DNA of 64,000 nucleotides from Boothiomyces macroporosus. Taxonomy: Eukaryota; Chytridiomycota; Chytridiomycetes; Rhizophydiales; Terramycetaceae. The translations under genes were made by a program, and so were the position numbers. Positions 1 through 10,068 of the stretch are shown in pieces (within the stretch, counting starts at the first letter, position 1; every line of letters starts with the position of its first letter). The notes under the pieces were generated by a model, which ran no database searches, had not been told where the DNA came from, and saw nothing but the letters and a program-made list of their open reading frames with translations. The stretch is taken from assembly GCA_027604185.1 (NCBI GenBank), contig JADGKB010000022.1, positions 1 to 64,000 on the forward strand. The letters run 5' to 3'.

Positions 1-759
1 AGCATGAACACACAAATCATCTCCGCACTGCTCACTACGCTTGGCTTCACACTAAGGAAACCTTCGGTTAATAAAGAGGTTGTCATATCTCTGACTTGTG
101 TAGGTTTTCGTGGGTAAGTGTGATAAAAGCTCGCGTAGATACCACCACTTTTCATTACATCATGGTAATATCTGAATTTTTCTCAATATCCCATTGATAT
201 TATTGATAGATAAGATTTCGGATTGTCGATATATTTTTTACCAGGCTCAATTGAAGAGTGGTTATTGGATATCCCATTTCTAAATTATCGCGGAAAATAT
301 CTCGGAATAATTCAAAACCTCCATTTTCGCTTATTAAAATTATTTAGCAAGCTCGTATCTAAAATAAACAAAATAGAATAAAAGATTGATTTTCCAAGCT
401 TGAAGTGATACCATCATTATTGAGGCTATTCGTCAATGAAGTTTTGACAAGCTGATGAGTCTCATGAGATGAATAACAATATTAGGCATGGACATTCTTT
501 CCTAGAGTGGTTTCATAAATTGGTGTGTACAGAAGCCTCAATATCAAAATCATTAACAAACTGGAATCTAAATGATGAACGCTTTGAGTGCTAGAATGTT
601 GTAGATGAAGATACCATCACCTGCTTCCATCTCATCGCGGGGAAACTAATTACCCGCATTAATCTATGATTCACCATACGAGCACCAACCAATCAAAAGG
701 CAAGAAAATGTCACAGGAACCCTTAGTAAGATGTGACTTGTAAAAATTTTTCCAACTGA
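1..759. other. Upstream stretch without a recognisable gene
   Basis: No long open frame, tRNA-like fold or conserved motif was found on either strand. The window may start between genes or in the end of a gene whose short-intron structure I could not resolve. Confidence 0.4.
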
Positions 760-1521
760 ATGAAGGAGATAGAACAGCAGCATCGCTTCGAATTCCCTTG
801 GAAAGTTCTCACATTCGCAAACTGGAACAAGTACCCGAATGAACATGCTTCTCATGTTGCATCTGTGGATATTCTTTCCAGGAATATTTCCCCTGACGGA
901 AAGCTGATTACTCATAGATTATTACAACTTAAACAGCCAATACCATCTATATTCAAGAAACTAGGAATCCCATACCCAGAGTCAGCTTACTTTTTGGAAA
1001 TGTCAGTATTGGACCCTCAGACACAGCACTACGAGGCTACGTCTGTCAGTTTATCTATGCGCAATTTCGTCAGGGCCAAGGAAACATGTTGTTTTAGCCC
1101 AGACCCAGAATCTGGAGGAACTCTATTTCTTCAAAAGGCTTCGTTCACTGCTTTTTCATTCTTTGCTAAAATCATCGAAGAAGTGGCAGTAAACAGATTT
1201 GAAGCCAACGCCGCTAAAGGGAGACATGGGTTAGAGTCGGTCATTGAAAAAATATCGACTGAAATCGAAAAATTTGCATTGGGAGCAAAGGATTTTGAAT
1301 CACAGGTTTCAAACAGAGTCAAAGAGATTGAAACCAGGGTCGCTAGTAAAGTTAAAGAAGGAATTGTTGGTCTGGAAAAGGAATATAGTACGACGATTAA
1401 TGAAGTGGAGCATCAATTCAAGAATACTCTTACTGCGGTAGAAAAGAAGATTGACGTTACGCTGAACGCCGTAGAACAATCCTTCTTTCCTGAACTTGAA
1501 AGTGCGAATCCATTTTGCTGA
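760..1521 (+). CDS. PRELI/MSF1-domain lipid transfer protein (Ups/SLMO-like)
   Basis: Single-exon gene of 253 aa. Residues about 9-165 match the PRELI/MSF1 domain: an FEFPW start, a NKYPN segment, SVDILSRNISPDGKLITHRL, and NAAKGRHGLESVI near the domain end. Known members (Ups1/Ups2, PRELID, SLMO) shuttle phosphatidic acid or phosphatidylserine across the mitochondrial intermembrane space as partners of Mdm35/TRIAP1. The C-terminal ~90 residues form a charged, probably helical or coiled-coil extension, longer than the ~170-190 aa typical of the family. The start was chosen because the domain begins within ten residues of this ATG. AATAAA overlaps the stop codon. Which lipid it carries cannot be read from the sequence. 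Confidence 0.85.
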   Translation: MKEIEQQHRFEFPWKVLTFANWNKYPNEHASHVASVDILSRNISPDGKLITHRLLQLKQPIPSIFKKLGIPYPESAYFLEMSVLDPQTQHYEATSVSLSMRNFVRAKETCCFSPDPESGGTLFLQKASFTAFSFFAKIIEEVAVNRFEANAAKGRHGLESVIEKISTEIEKFALGAKDFESQVSNRVKEIETRVASKVKEGIVGLEKEYSTTINEVEHQFKNTLTAVEKKIDVTLNAVEQSFFPELESANPFC

Positions 1522-1674
1522 ATAAATTAATAATATTGTCTCATTACAATTGAAATGATTCCGCGCTAGTGATGAATGATGTCATTAGCTACATGGCAAA
1601 AATATTTACACTGTCAGGGTTAGGGCTATCCAAAGTTATACCTAAAGATTGCCAATTGTTCTTTCGGACAATTT

Positions 1675-3800
1675 ATGGACAAATTTGTAATCCGAACAAA
1701 AAAACAATTAGGTGAGGACCAACTAACCAGATATCAATGAAGCACTGAAAAAGTTTCAAATACAGTCATTTAGAAACAACCAAAAGGAAATTATCGAATC
1801 GATACTACAAGGAAATGATACACTGGTCTTAATGCAAACGGGAGGAGGAAAGAGTTTAACCTACCAATTGCCAGCAATCATTTCCAATGGTGTAACCTTA
1901 GTAGTATCTCCACTACTAGCCTTGATTCAGAACCAAGTGGATGGATTGCTGAAGCTGAAAATTAATGCTGCGACTTTAAATTCAAGTATTACTCAAAAGC
2001 AAAAGAACCTGGTACTATCCGTTTGATTTAGATTGTCAATGATCTACAGTCCAAGACCCCAGAGATCAAGTTGCTGTATGTTACCCCTGAATTATTGGCA
2101 ACAGATAATTTCCGACAGATTGTAGACAAGATGCACAAGAACAACGTATATTCCAGATTAGTGGTAGATGAAGCTCATTGTATCTCGGAATGGGGTCATG
2201 ATTTTAGGGATGACTATCGTAAACTAAGCTACTGGAAAAGAACCTATCCAAATATACCTGTAGTCGCTCTAACAGCAACGGCGACTGTTACGTAATTCTA
2301 TTTTAATGCAGTGTTCAAAAAGATATCGTGAAACAGCTTGGATTGACAAACTACAAGATTTTTGTTTCTTCTTTCAATAGACCAAACCTTCACTATGAAG
2401 TTAGGTTTAAACCTCTAGATACAAATGACCCTACTGAAGATGTATTAAAGTTCTTGGGCAATATTTACGCAAAAAGGAAAAGTAGAATTGCGACCCAAGC
2501 TACTAATGAAAGAGCAGAGGGTGTTTGTGGGATCATGTAACTCTAATTAACAATAGTTATTGTGCAACCAGAGCACAGTGTGAAGAAGTCGCGCAAACGC
2601 TTAGAAATAACCAAGTCAGAGCTAGATGCTACCACTCTGGATTATCTCATAAAGACAGGAAAGCTATCTTGGAAGCATGGACAGGAACAGATGGAACGTC
2701 GGTAGCCAATGAAAACAACACTGGAAAACCTCAAAAAACTGATATAATAGACATTGTGGTTGCTACAATCTCGTTCGGAATGGGTATTGACAAGAAATCA
2801 GTTAGATTCATTATTCATTGGGATGTACCGAAATCGTTTGAAGGATATTACCAGGAATCTGGAAGAGCAGGAAGAGATGGATTATTATCGAGATGCATTC
2901 TGTACTACTCTGTGCAGGACAGAGATAGAGCTTTGTTTTTGATTGCACAAAATCAGGAAAATCCAAACAATTCTCAATCTTTGGAAAGCTTCAAACAAGT
3001 AATCCTGTCGTAATCTAGTTGATCAAATATTGTGAAAACTATAAAAAATGCCGCCACTTATTTATAGTCGATTATTTTACAAAACAAAAGAATGAAATGA
3101 CTGATGAAATGTGTCCAAAAAAGAACTGCGATATTTGCAAGAATCCAGACAAGGTCAAGAACGCTGCCTCGGAATATTTGTTGAAATCTAGCAATTACAA
3201 AAGCTGTAGTGAGAGCACAGAAGCGATCTCCTTACTTGGAGGGAATTATACGGCGAGCGATGGTCCAAAGAGAATGATAGACGGTAGTTTGGCTAGTTTT
3301 ACTCCATTCAAGCGTACATATGATGAGTATTCGTCCGTTTCAGAGTATCCAGGATTCCAACGAGCAAAAGATTTATATCGAAGCTCCTCTGACTTTGGAG
3401 GTTTTAAAACAGCAAAAGAAATTCATCAAGATTCTAATCCGCTATTTGGTAAAAGGTCGAAAGAAAGCAGTGAGGATGAATCCGTCTCAAAATACCCCCT
3501 CCTGCACTATGACAGACACATTAAAGGTAGTACCCGTGAAAAAAGAGATAAATCAATTTTCAAATTGATTAAAGTATTGACTGAAAAGTATGAATCACTA
3601 GATCTTGAGTATCTACTTTTTAACATAGATCTATTCAGCAATTGGCAATCCAGCTCGAAGGAAAGGTGTTTATTGCTAGTAAACTGTTTGTAATTTACCA
3701 AAACAGTCTCGTAGCGGTTTTGAAGGAACTGAAGGGTTTGAAACCACCATCTACCGAGCTGAATACTGCAATTGAACAATTTCTATCAAATAAAATGTGA
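1675..3800 (+). CDS. RecQ family DNA helicase, RecQ5-like
   Basis: Seven exons give 669 aa after removing introns of 19, 20, 20, 20, 20 and 17 nt (the last at 3690-3706). The ATP-dependent 3'-5' helicase core is complete: Walker [13 protein letters not shown], the DEAH box in [16 protein letters not shown], motif III ALTATAT, and motif [14 protein letters not shown]. The order [28 protein letters not shown] and a following C..CRH...YF...C..CDIC zinc-binding segment resembles RecQ5-type proteins more than BLM/Sgs1. No HRDC domain is visible. The zinc segment is followed by a Ser-rich, poorly conserved tail. RecQ helicases unwind recombination and replication intermediates in the nucleus. The RecQ5 assignment is by motif memory; membership in RecQ is certain. 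Confidence 0.9.
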
Positions 3801-4222
3801 TATATCCCAATGCTGCATTGTTCATTGGAATTATTGTGTACACAAGGATGGGGTAGAGCCCCAATAATATCTGGCTCTTAACTCTGCGCGCCACCAATAT
3901 TCAAAAGCACTTGGGAAATAGAATACCAACGTATCAGAACGATTCCACACTACTTGCTTTCCTGTATGCAATATTACGCAAAATACTTAAATAGAACTTG
4001 CTAAAGGTTGCAGATTAGTTGAATTGCAAATCTCATTGAGTGAGCCCAATGACAACACTTTGACAAATGCAACAAAAAACACAAAGAAACGTTCTATACG
4101 CCAGAGAAGAACCACTTGCTCACCAAAACAATTCAGAAGCCACTGATGAGAAGTATTCGTGATATTTCATTTAGTTTTTATTTTTTCTTGAACCTAAACA
4201 TTTCAATTTGAAACGTTGGCAA
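3801..4222. other. Intergenic region
   Basis: No coding or RNA feature recognised. It lies between the RecQ stop and the next gene on the same strand, so it must hold the RecQ 3' end and the promoter of the seven-helix gene that follows. Confidence 0.4.
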
Positions 4223-5407
4223 ATGCCTGAGCCTGCCCCTCTGGGTATATTAGAAACAAGCGAGTTTTTCATCCAAAACATGGAATTTTCACTGCTACAA
4301 ATATTCGTAATAACGATAAGCTTATTAGGATTCTATGGCGGAATATATATCCTCTTCTTCTGCAACATGCCCAACAATCAATTCACATATTTGATTAAAG
4401 TTATTGCTGTGTCGGATGTGCTTTCAGCATTTGCAGCACTGGTTGATGTGCTGTTCCACTTGTGCGATATGGATAACAAATATGTATACGGAGTTACTAG
4501 AGCAGTTTACACACTTAGTACAAACATGTTTCTAGTGCTAGCCAGCGCATTGGCTATTACAGCATTGTATATAGTTCGTTATGGCGGGTCTATCCATAAC
4601 GTTCCTTGGATCTTGTTCTCGTTGCTGTCGATATCTCTCTCCCTACCGCAAATGCTATTTGCATATTTCAAGAATGGCAAAGGCACAAAGGTGATCAATA
4701 TCATGGACCTTACTTTGGATATTGTTCTATTTCTAGTGACAATGTTTTGTTATCTAGCCACATATCACCAACTTAGAATGTCAAAAGAGGCTAGAAGACT
4801 GCGTTTATCCAAGAATACATTTTACAAACAAGAAACTACGCTACATGCTGGTAGTAACGCTATGATGAAATTCAGCATCACGTTTACTATGGTTAATCTA
4901 TTTATTTTCATCCCTACAATAGTCTTGAATATGCTGCTGGTCCTGCATCAAACCAAAGTACTGAAAGGGAAATATGGCTACTTTAACTTTTTCGGTCCTG
5001 TCGGAGTGTATCAAACATTCTTTTCTATAAAGGGTGTATTGCATGCCATTGGTATTTACTATGGGTTCAACAACAAAAAGATTTTGAAATCCCCAGAAAA
5101 GAAAATCGCTAAAGAGAAACCACTACCAAAGAAAGATGATCTTTATATCTCCATGCCAATACCCCTCAAGACTAAAGAGGTTGATGCTCCAAAGATTGAA
5201 GCTCTGCCAGGTAGTTTCACTGGAGCACTCTCTCCTATTTGGGATACGTCAAAGGCTTCTGGAAAGCTAGACAAAGACCTTCAACTGTCCAAGAAATTCC
5301 TTTCAATGACAACTTCAGCTAGCACTATTCGTGTTGAAGAAAAGTCAAAACCACTCATGTTAGATTCCCCAACTGTATCAAAGTTTCCAGACTTTAGTAA
5401 TATGTAA
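4223..5407 (+). CDS. Seven-transmembrane receptor-like protein
   Basis: Intronless, 394 aa from the first ATG. About seven hydrophobic segments occupy residues ~15-295, with a short first loop containing NMPNNQF. A ~100-residue cytoplasmic-type tail rich in Lys, Ser and Pro follows. The layout and the loop motif recall G-protein-coupled receptors of the cAMP/Git3-like kind seen in fungi and amoebae, but I cannot place it in a family. The gene at 9070-10024 has the same arrangement (LPNNPF in the equivalent loop) and is probably a distant paralog. AATAAA overlaps the stop codon. Confidence 0.7.
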   Translation: MPEPAPLGILETSEFFIQNMEFSLLQIFVITISLLGFYGGIYILFFCNMPNNQFTYLIKVIAVSDVLSAFAALVDVLFHLCDMDNKYVYGVTRAVYTLSTNMFLVLASALAITALYIVRYGGSIHNVPWILFSLLSISLSLPQMLFAYFKNGKGTKVINIMDLTLDIVLFLVTMFCYLATYHQLRMSKEARRLRLSKNTFYKQETTLHAGSNAMMKFSITFTMVNLFIFIPTIVLNMLLVLHQTKVLKGKYGYFNFFGPVGVYQTFFSIKGVLHAIGIYYGFNNKKILKSPEKKIAKEKPLPKKDDLYISMPIPLKTKEVDAPKIEALPGSFTGALSPIWDTSKASGKLDKDLQLSKKFLSMTTSASTIRVEEKSKPLMLDSPTVSKFPDFSNM

Positions 5408-5429
5408 ATAAAGAATTTATTCTATCTAT

Positions 5430-6346
5430 CTATTCCTTTAGTATAACCAACTGTGGTTTCTTTGGAGCGTTGAATGAGCCAAAATCTGAAGGAGAACTGA
5501 CCGACACTACTTTGCTGCTGCTTATCCCAGAGCTTACCTTTACGCCATTAAAAGAGTTAAAATCGCTAGGGGAGCCAACAGACATGAATTTTGAATTTGC
5601 AGAGCTTCCAGTTTTCAGCTTTGCCCCATAAACGATACTAAGGAAGATCAATGGCGGGAGAATAATCATTTCGATAGGAATCAAGACGCCTGTCCAGACT
5701 GGCCCAAATGTATTGAGAGTGTATGGGATATACGTAGCTGTTCTAACTACACAAAGCAGTACTCCAAACATGGACGAAGTTAGTTTCAGCGATTCCAGTT
5801 TTTGGGTAGTTTCGCTGAAATGTGATTGCCTAATCGAAATAACCATCAAATAAACAAAGTAGATACCCACTATCCCAACGAAAAGGGTATTCATTGCTGA
5901 TTTTACGATTCTTGCTGTGCTTGGGAGAGACAGCAAACATATCCCTGCATCACTGTACTTTGTAGAATAGAGAATGATGCTGACAACCCTAGGAATTATA
6001 TCCAGGCCCCAGTAAAGGAACTGCCAGACAGCTTTCTTCCATACTTTCTGCTCCAATTTGTAAACTCTAATAAGAAATATCCAGTCTACCAATGCTTCAG
6101 CAATGTTGAACGAAATGCCCTACAATCAAAAACAGTTACTTGAGAGTACCACAGGGCACATTCAGTAACAGGCGCCATGTTGATTGCTAGTGTAATTGTA
6201 GTGTTAATTATCAGCAGTATTCCAAATACGCATTGAAAAATTGCTATTTCAGAGCGCTTGCTGAATCCATAGTATATCAACAGCACCAGTCCGTTTATTA
6301 TCGCTACAGCGAATTCTGCTATGACAGCGATATACGTTGGTGTCAT
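5430..6346 (-). CDS. Seven-transmembrane protein, tandem paralog A
   Basis: Two exons, 298 aa, split by a 20-nt intron at 6120-6139 (GTAACT...TTGTAG on the coding strand) after the WYSQ residues. Seven hydrophobic helices are visible. Shared family motifs are DWIFLIRVYKLEQ, GLD..PR.VSI, TATYIPY.LNT and VYGAKLK. The tail is Ser-rich with two SPSDF repeats. The next two genes, B and D, are close paralogs in the same orientation. A receptor role is plausible from topology, but no ligand or known family is recognised. Confidence 0.75.
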
Positions 6347-6578
6347 TTTGGAAAAAATTATTTGCGGTGTAACTTCAAGTCCACAACACCAAAAAATGTT
6401 TGGTTAAAAACCGTTGGCGGAAACTAAGTTGAGCTCATATTCAGTAATCTGGAATTCTCTTCTTCTCATTAATCCCAGGTTTATGGAAATGCTCATTTTT
6501 CTCCTTGTTGTCTGTCCAAAAACGGAAAGAGCCGCAAAAGCGGTTCAAAATTACAAAAATGGAAAGTTTCATTTAAGT

Positions 6579-7396
6579 CTATATTATTGAGAGGCCATGC
6601 TTCTTGTAACCAGTGGAACTGGTTGTGAACGAATTGATATTTGAAATTAATCCGCTACCCGTTTTAATTTTCGCACCGAAAACGATACTCAAAAATAAAA
6701 TCGGGGGCAACAAAGTCATTTCAATTGGAATTAGCACACCAGTCCATACTGGTCCAAAAGTGTTGAGAATATATGGGATATAAGTTGCCGTTCGGATAAT
6801 GCAGAGTAAGATACCAAACATGGCTGAAGTTAGCGTAAGTGATTCTAGCTTTTGTCTAGTGTCATTCGAAGCAGAAAATCTGATACTGCTTATCATGATC
6901 CAGACAAAGTAAAACCCAACAATCGCAACAAATGTCGTATTCATGACAGACTTTGCAATTCTAGCTGTACTTGGGAGCGATAACAGACACAATCCCAAAC
7001 GGGAGATGGCCGTATTGTACATAACTATAGACACTGCTCGAGGCACAACATCTAGACCCCAGAACAGCACTTGCCAAATAATCTTTTTCCACAGCTTTTG
7101 TTCCAGCTTGTACACTCTAATCAAAAATATCCAGTCGATAATCGCTTCCGCCGCATTGAAGCTAATTCCCTAGTGTCAAGATAAATTACTTGTAAATACC
7201 ACAAGTAGCACTGGGTAACAGGTTGAAGGTTGATTACCAATGTAACGCAAGTGTTAATTATCAAAAATATCCCAAAAATGCATTGAAAAGTAGCAATTTC
7301 TGAACGAGGATTGAATCTGTAATAAAGCAACAATGCCAAGCCGTTCAACATTGCCATTGCAAATTCAGCTACCACAGCAACAAAGGTAGGAGTCAT
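6579..7396 (-). CDS. Seven-transmembrane protein, tandem paralog B
   Basis: Two exons, 265 aa. It closely resembles paralog A in all seven helices and carries a 20-nt intron at the same protein position (7170-7189), with different intron sequence. The tail after GAKIKTG is short and ends KKHGLSII, like the end of paralog D. It presumably arose by local duplication with A and D. Function is unknown. Confidence 0.75.
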
Positions 7397-7422
7397 TGTC
7401 TGCGCTTGAATATCTTGGAAAT

Positions 7423-7500
7423 TTATAACCAGTGGTCATGCTTGATATCAGAGGCCCCAATTGGCCGTTTATGGACCTTCATTTGTGCGCCATAAACAAC
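7423..7500 (-). pseudogene. Possible 3' remnant of another seven-helix paralog
   Basis: Read on the minus strand, this stretch encodes VVYGAQMKVHKRP and ends near KHDHWL before a stop. It resembles the SIVYGAKLKT segment and KKHGLSII ends of the neighbouring paralogs. It is preceded by a splice-acceptor-like pyrimidine-rich TAG but no in-frame upstream helices follow the family pattern. It may be a decayed fourth copy or an unused terminal exon. The match is short. Confidence 0.35.
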
Positions 7501-7717
7501 CTACAGTGCCAGAAACTGAAATGATAAAAAAGAAGCAACTACTAATAAAAATGTGAAAAGTACAAATCCAAGTGTAGTTTTCAAAAACATCAAACTTAAA
7601 GTCGCAGTCTTGTCGACGTGATTTATACGGCCTATATTGGGAAAAATGTTTTGAACACAAATTCTTGGTCTCAACCACAGTTCAATTTGGGAAAAAGAAA
7701 TATATTTCTGAGAGCGT

Positions 7718-8524
7718 TTAGATGATGGATAATGATTTTTGCTGTCCGATCGAGGAGGCAGTTTTTTCCTTTGAGATTTTTGAGGAGACAAAGTTGGTCA
7801 ACGTGTGCTTCTTTGTTTTCAGCTTTGCTCCATAAACAATTGAGCAAAACAGGAGCGGTGGAAGGATTGTCATTTCCAACGGAATCAAAATACCAGTGAT
7901 GGTTGGCCAAGTATTGAGAATGTAGGGAATGTAAGTAACAGTGCGCACAATGCAAAGGGCTACTCCAAACATGGTTGACGTCAAAGTAAGCGATTCTAAT
8001 TTTTCACTTGTATCTTGGAAATTCGACTGTCGGATGCTTTCAATCATCATGAAGATAAAGTATATTCCCACTATTCCAACAAAAGCAGTGTTCATTGCTG
8101 ATTTAATAATTCTGGCGTTTTGAGGCAGATACAATGCGCATAAATCATTAACAGTTGAAGTGCTGTACATTAAAATGGAAACTATTCTAGGGATAACGTC
8201 CAAGCCCCAATAAAGTGCCATCCACGAGTATTTCTTCCATGAGGTTTGCTCTAGCTTGTATACTCTAATCAAAAATATCCAGTCAATCACTGCTTCAGCC
8301 AAATTAAATGAAATTCCTTGAAGGTACCATTCCCCACACCAAGTGACTGGATTAGTATTAATATATAGCGTAATTGAAGTATTAACCAAAAGCAGTACAC
8401 CAAATAATATTTGATATTTTTGTATTTCGTTGGTTGATTTTAGCCCATAGTGGTACAAGAGGACCAAACCATTCAAGATGGAAACTGCAAATTCCGTGCA
8501 CACAGCAACGAATGTCAAAGTCAT
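7718..8524 (-). CDS. Seven-transmembrane protein, intronless tandem paralog D
   Basis: Single exon of 268 aa. It has the same seven-helix architecture and motifs as paralogs A and B (DWIFLIRVYKLEQ, GLDVIPRIVSI, TVTYIPYILNT, VYGAKLKT). At the point where A and B are interrupted by a 20-nt intron (WYLQ followed by GISFN) this copy reads straight through. The ATG was chosen because MTLTFVAV aligns with the MTPTF/YVAV starts of A and B. Role unknown; a receptor-like function is inferred from topology only. Confidence 0.75.
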   Translation of the reverse strand: MTLTFVAVCTEFAVSILNGLVLLYHYGLKSTNEIQKYQILFGVLLLVNTSITLYINTNPVTWCGEWYLQGISFNLAEAVIDWIFLIRVYKLEQTSWKKYSWMALYWGLDVIPRIVSILMYSTSTVNDLCALYLPQNARIIKSAMNTAFVGIVGIYFIFMMIESIRQSNFQDTSEKLESLTLTSTMFGVALCIVRTVTYIPYILNTWPTITGILIPLEMTILPPLLFCSIVYGAKLKTKKHTLTNFVSSKISKEKTASSIGQQKSLSII

Positions 8525-9069
8525 TAGCAAGCGGAAATTTTTTGGGGTTTTAAGTTGAAGGAGGCTTCTTGGTTCCGGATTGGGTTGCTCAACTGGGCTG
8601 TTTTATTTTAGGAGCGCCTCAAACAACGTTGTAGCTGGACAAAAGCGAACGGTAATTTGAATACAATGTCATTATTACCAAACAATGTGATTCTAAACCG
8701 TTTTTGAAAATCTCCAAAGGCAGTTTTACACTCGACAGCTGCACGCTTGACAGTTCCACATAGGTGGCGGATCCTCCAACTGATGAAAGTCCATGCGCTA
8801 TTCGAATAATGATTAAAGGATTAGTGATGCAAAGAGAATGAAAAAGCAACAATGAGCCAGCACAGAGTAATCTACCGAATGTCTTCTGCGATATCCACCA
8901 ACTCCCCCAATTTCCAAAATCCGGAATGTTATCACACTACCCATAGAACAGTGGATCCAAGCACTCTCATATTCAAATACAAACCATTAGTGTTGGTTGT
9001 TGTAATCTTTTTTTATTCTTGAGACCTGAAACTAAGAGCCCATCAACCGCACAGATTTCTTTCACCAAA
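8525..9069. other. Intergenic region between divergent membrane-protein genes
   Basis: No supported gene. A 77-codon open frame on the minus strand lacks conserved features. The stretch should contain two divergent promoters. Confidence 0.4.
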
Positions 9070-10024
9070 ATGACCACAAGCACAGGATACCTTATATTCA
9101 ACGGATTTGTTATATTTGGAGGAATCATAGGGACTTTGGGAGCTATTTCACTATTGAATTTCAAATTACCCAACAATCCTTTTAGTTCTTTGATCTGGTT
9201 TCTCGGAATTACGGATTTACTATGTTCAGTTCCATCGATAATGCTCTCAATTACCTTTCTCATCAACAATTCAGTGGGAACGATGCTGTGGATAAAGTTT
9301 TACAAGGTGTTTGCAATCTTTCACTTGAATTTGTTTGCGTATTTGGGAGTCAGTATTGCATTTTATACCTATTACATTGTCAGACTAGGCGGCAGCTTCA
9401 AGTCTATCAAATGGAAAACTGTCAGTTTCTTGTGCGTCTGTCCTGGTAAGTAATGGAAATCTGCGTATTGAATTGCAATACAATTTATATTTCAGATTAA
9501 CATTAGGCATCCTTATTATAACCGGTGGTGCTATTCAGACCCAAAAATATGGTGAAGACTATGCCAGACAGACGCTAATGCCGGTCGTTTATTCTGAACT
9601 GATGTTTGTCTTTTTACTGACATTGACATTTTGCTATTTAACCCTTGCCCAACTCTCACACCTGCCCAAAAAGAAATCCCAGGCAGAGCACCTGATGTTT
9701 AAATTCATTACGTTCTTTATGGTTGTACATGTGATTCTATGGGTGCCAGTATTCGTGTTTTTATTATTATTTATGATGCAGGCCGTCCATGGCAAGACTC
9801 TAATATTTGACCAACTGCCGCACAATGTTCAAGTGAGCCAGGTGCTGTTCCAAGTAGTCATGATTACCAAGGGGTTCTTTCATGCTCTGGTAGTGCGCTA
9901 TGGTCTGTCGTTCAAAGAAGAGAAAAAAGTTGTCTTGAAAGTCCGCAGAAAGTTGAGCGCAGTCTCGCTACCCGAAATGGCGCTTGTTGTAGATAAACCC
10001 AAGCGCCTATCAAATATATTCTAA
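9070..10024 (+). CDS. Seven-transmembrane receptor-like protein
   Basis: Two exons, 302 aa. Seven hydrophobic helices are visible, with LPNNPF in the first loop and YYIVRLGGS after helix 3, matching YIVRYGGS in the gene at 4223-5407, so the two are probably paralogs. The intron at 9450-9495 is 46 nt, more than twice the usual size in this window. The frame is kept with a donor at GTAATG (reading ...CPGK then LTLGILIITGG). The tail is short and Lys-rich. A GPCR-like role is likely, but family and ligand are unknown. Confidence 0.7.
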
Positions 10025-10068
10025 TTTAGTCTTTAAAATATTTTCCTCTTTTAATCTCGGACAGCAAA

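Noticed and set aside
1675..3800. Frame breaks suggesting a RecQ pseudogene
   Set aside because: Every break coincides with a short GT..AG unit whose removal restores helicase motifs, so the gene is spliced rather than broken.
7501..7791. 96-codon minus-strand frame with a hydrophobic end
   Set aside because: It overlaps the end of the well-supported paralog D in another frame, and its hydrophobic part does not follow the family motifs.
8619..8852. 77-codon minus-strand frame with hydrophobic start
   Set aside because: Low-complexity, no conserved motif, and it lies in a promoter-type region.
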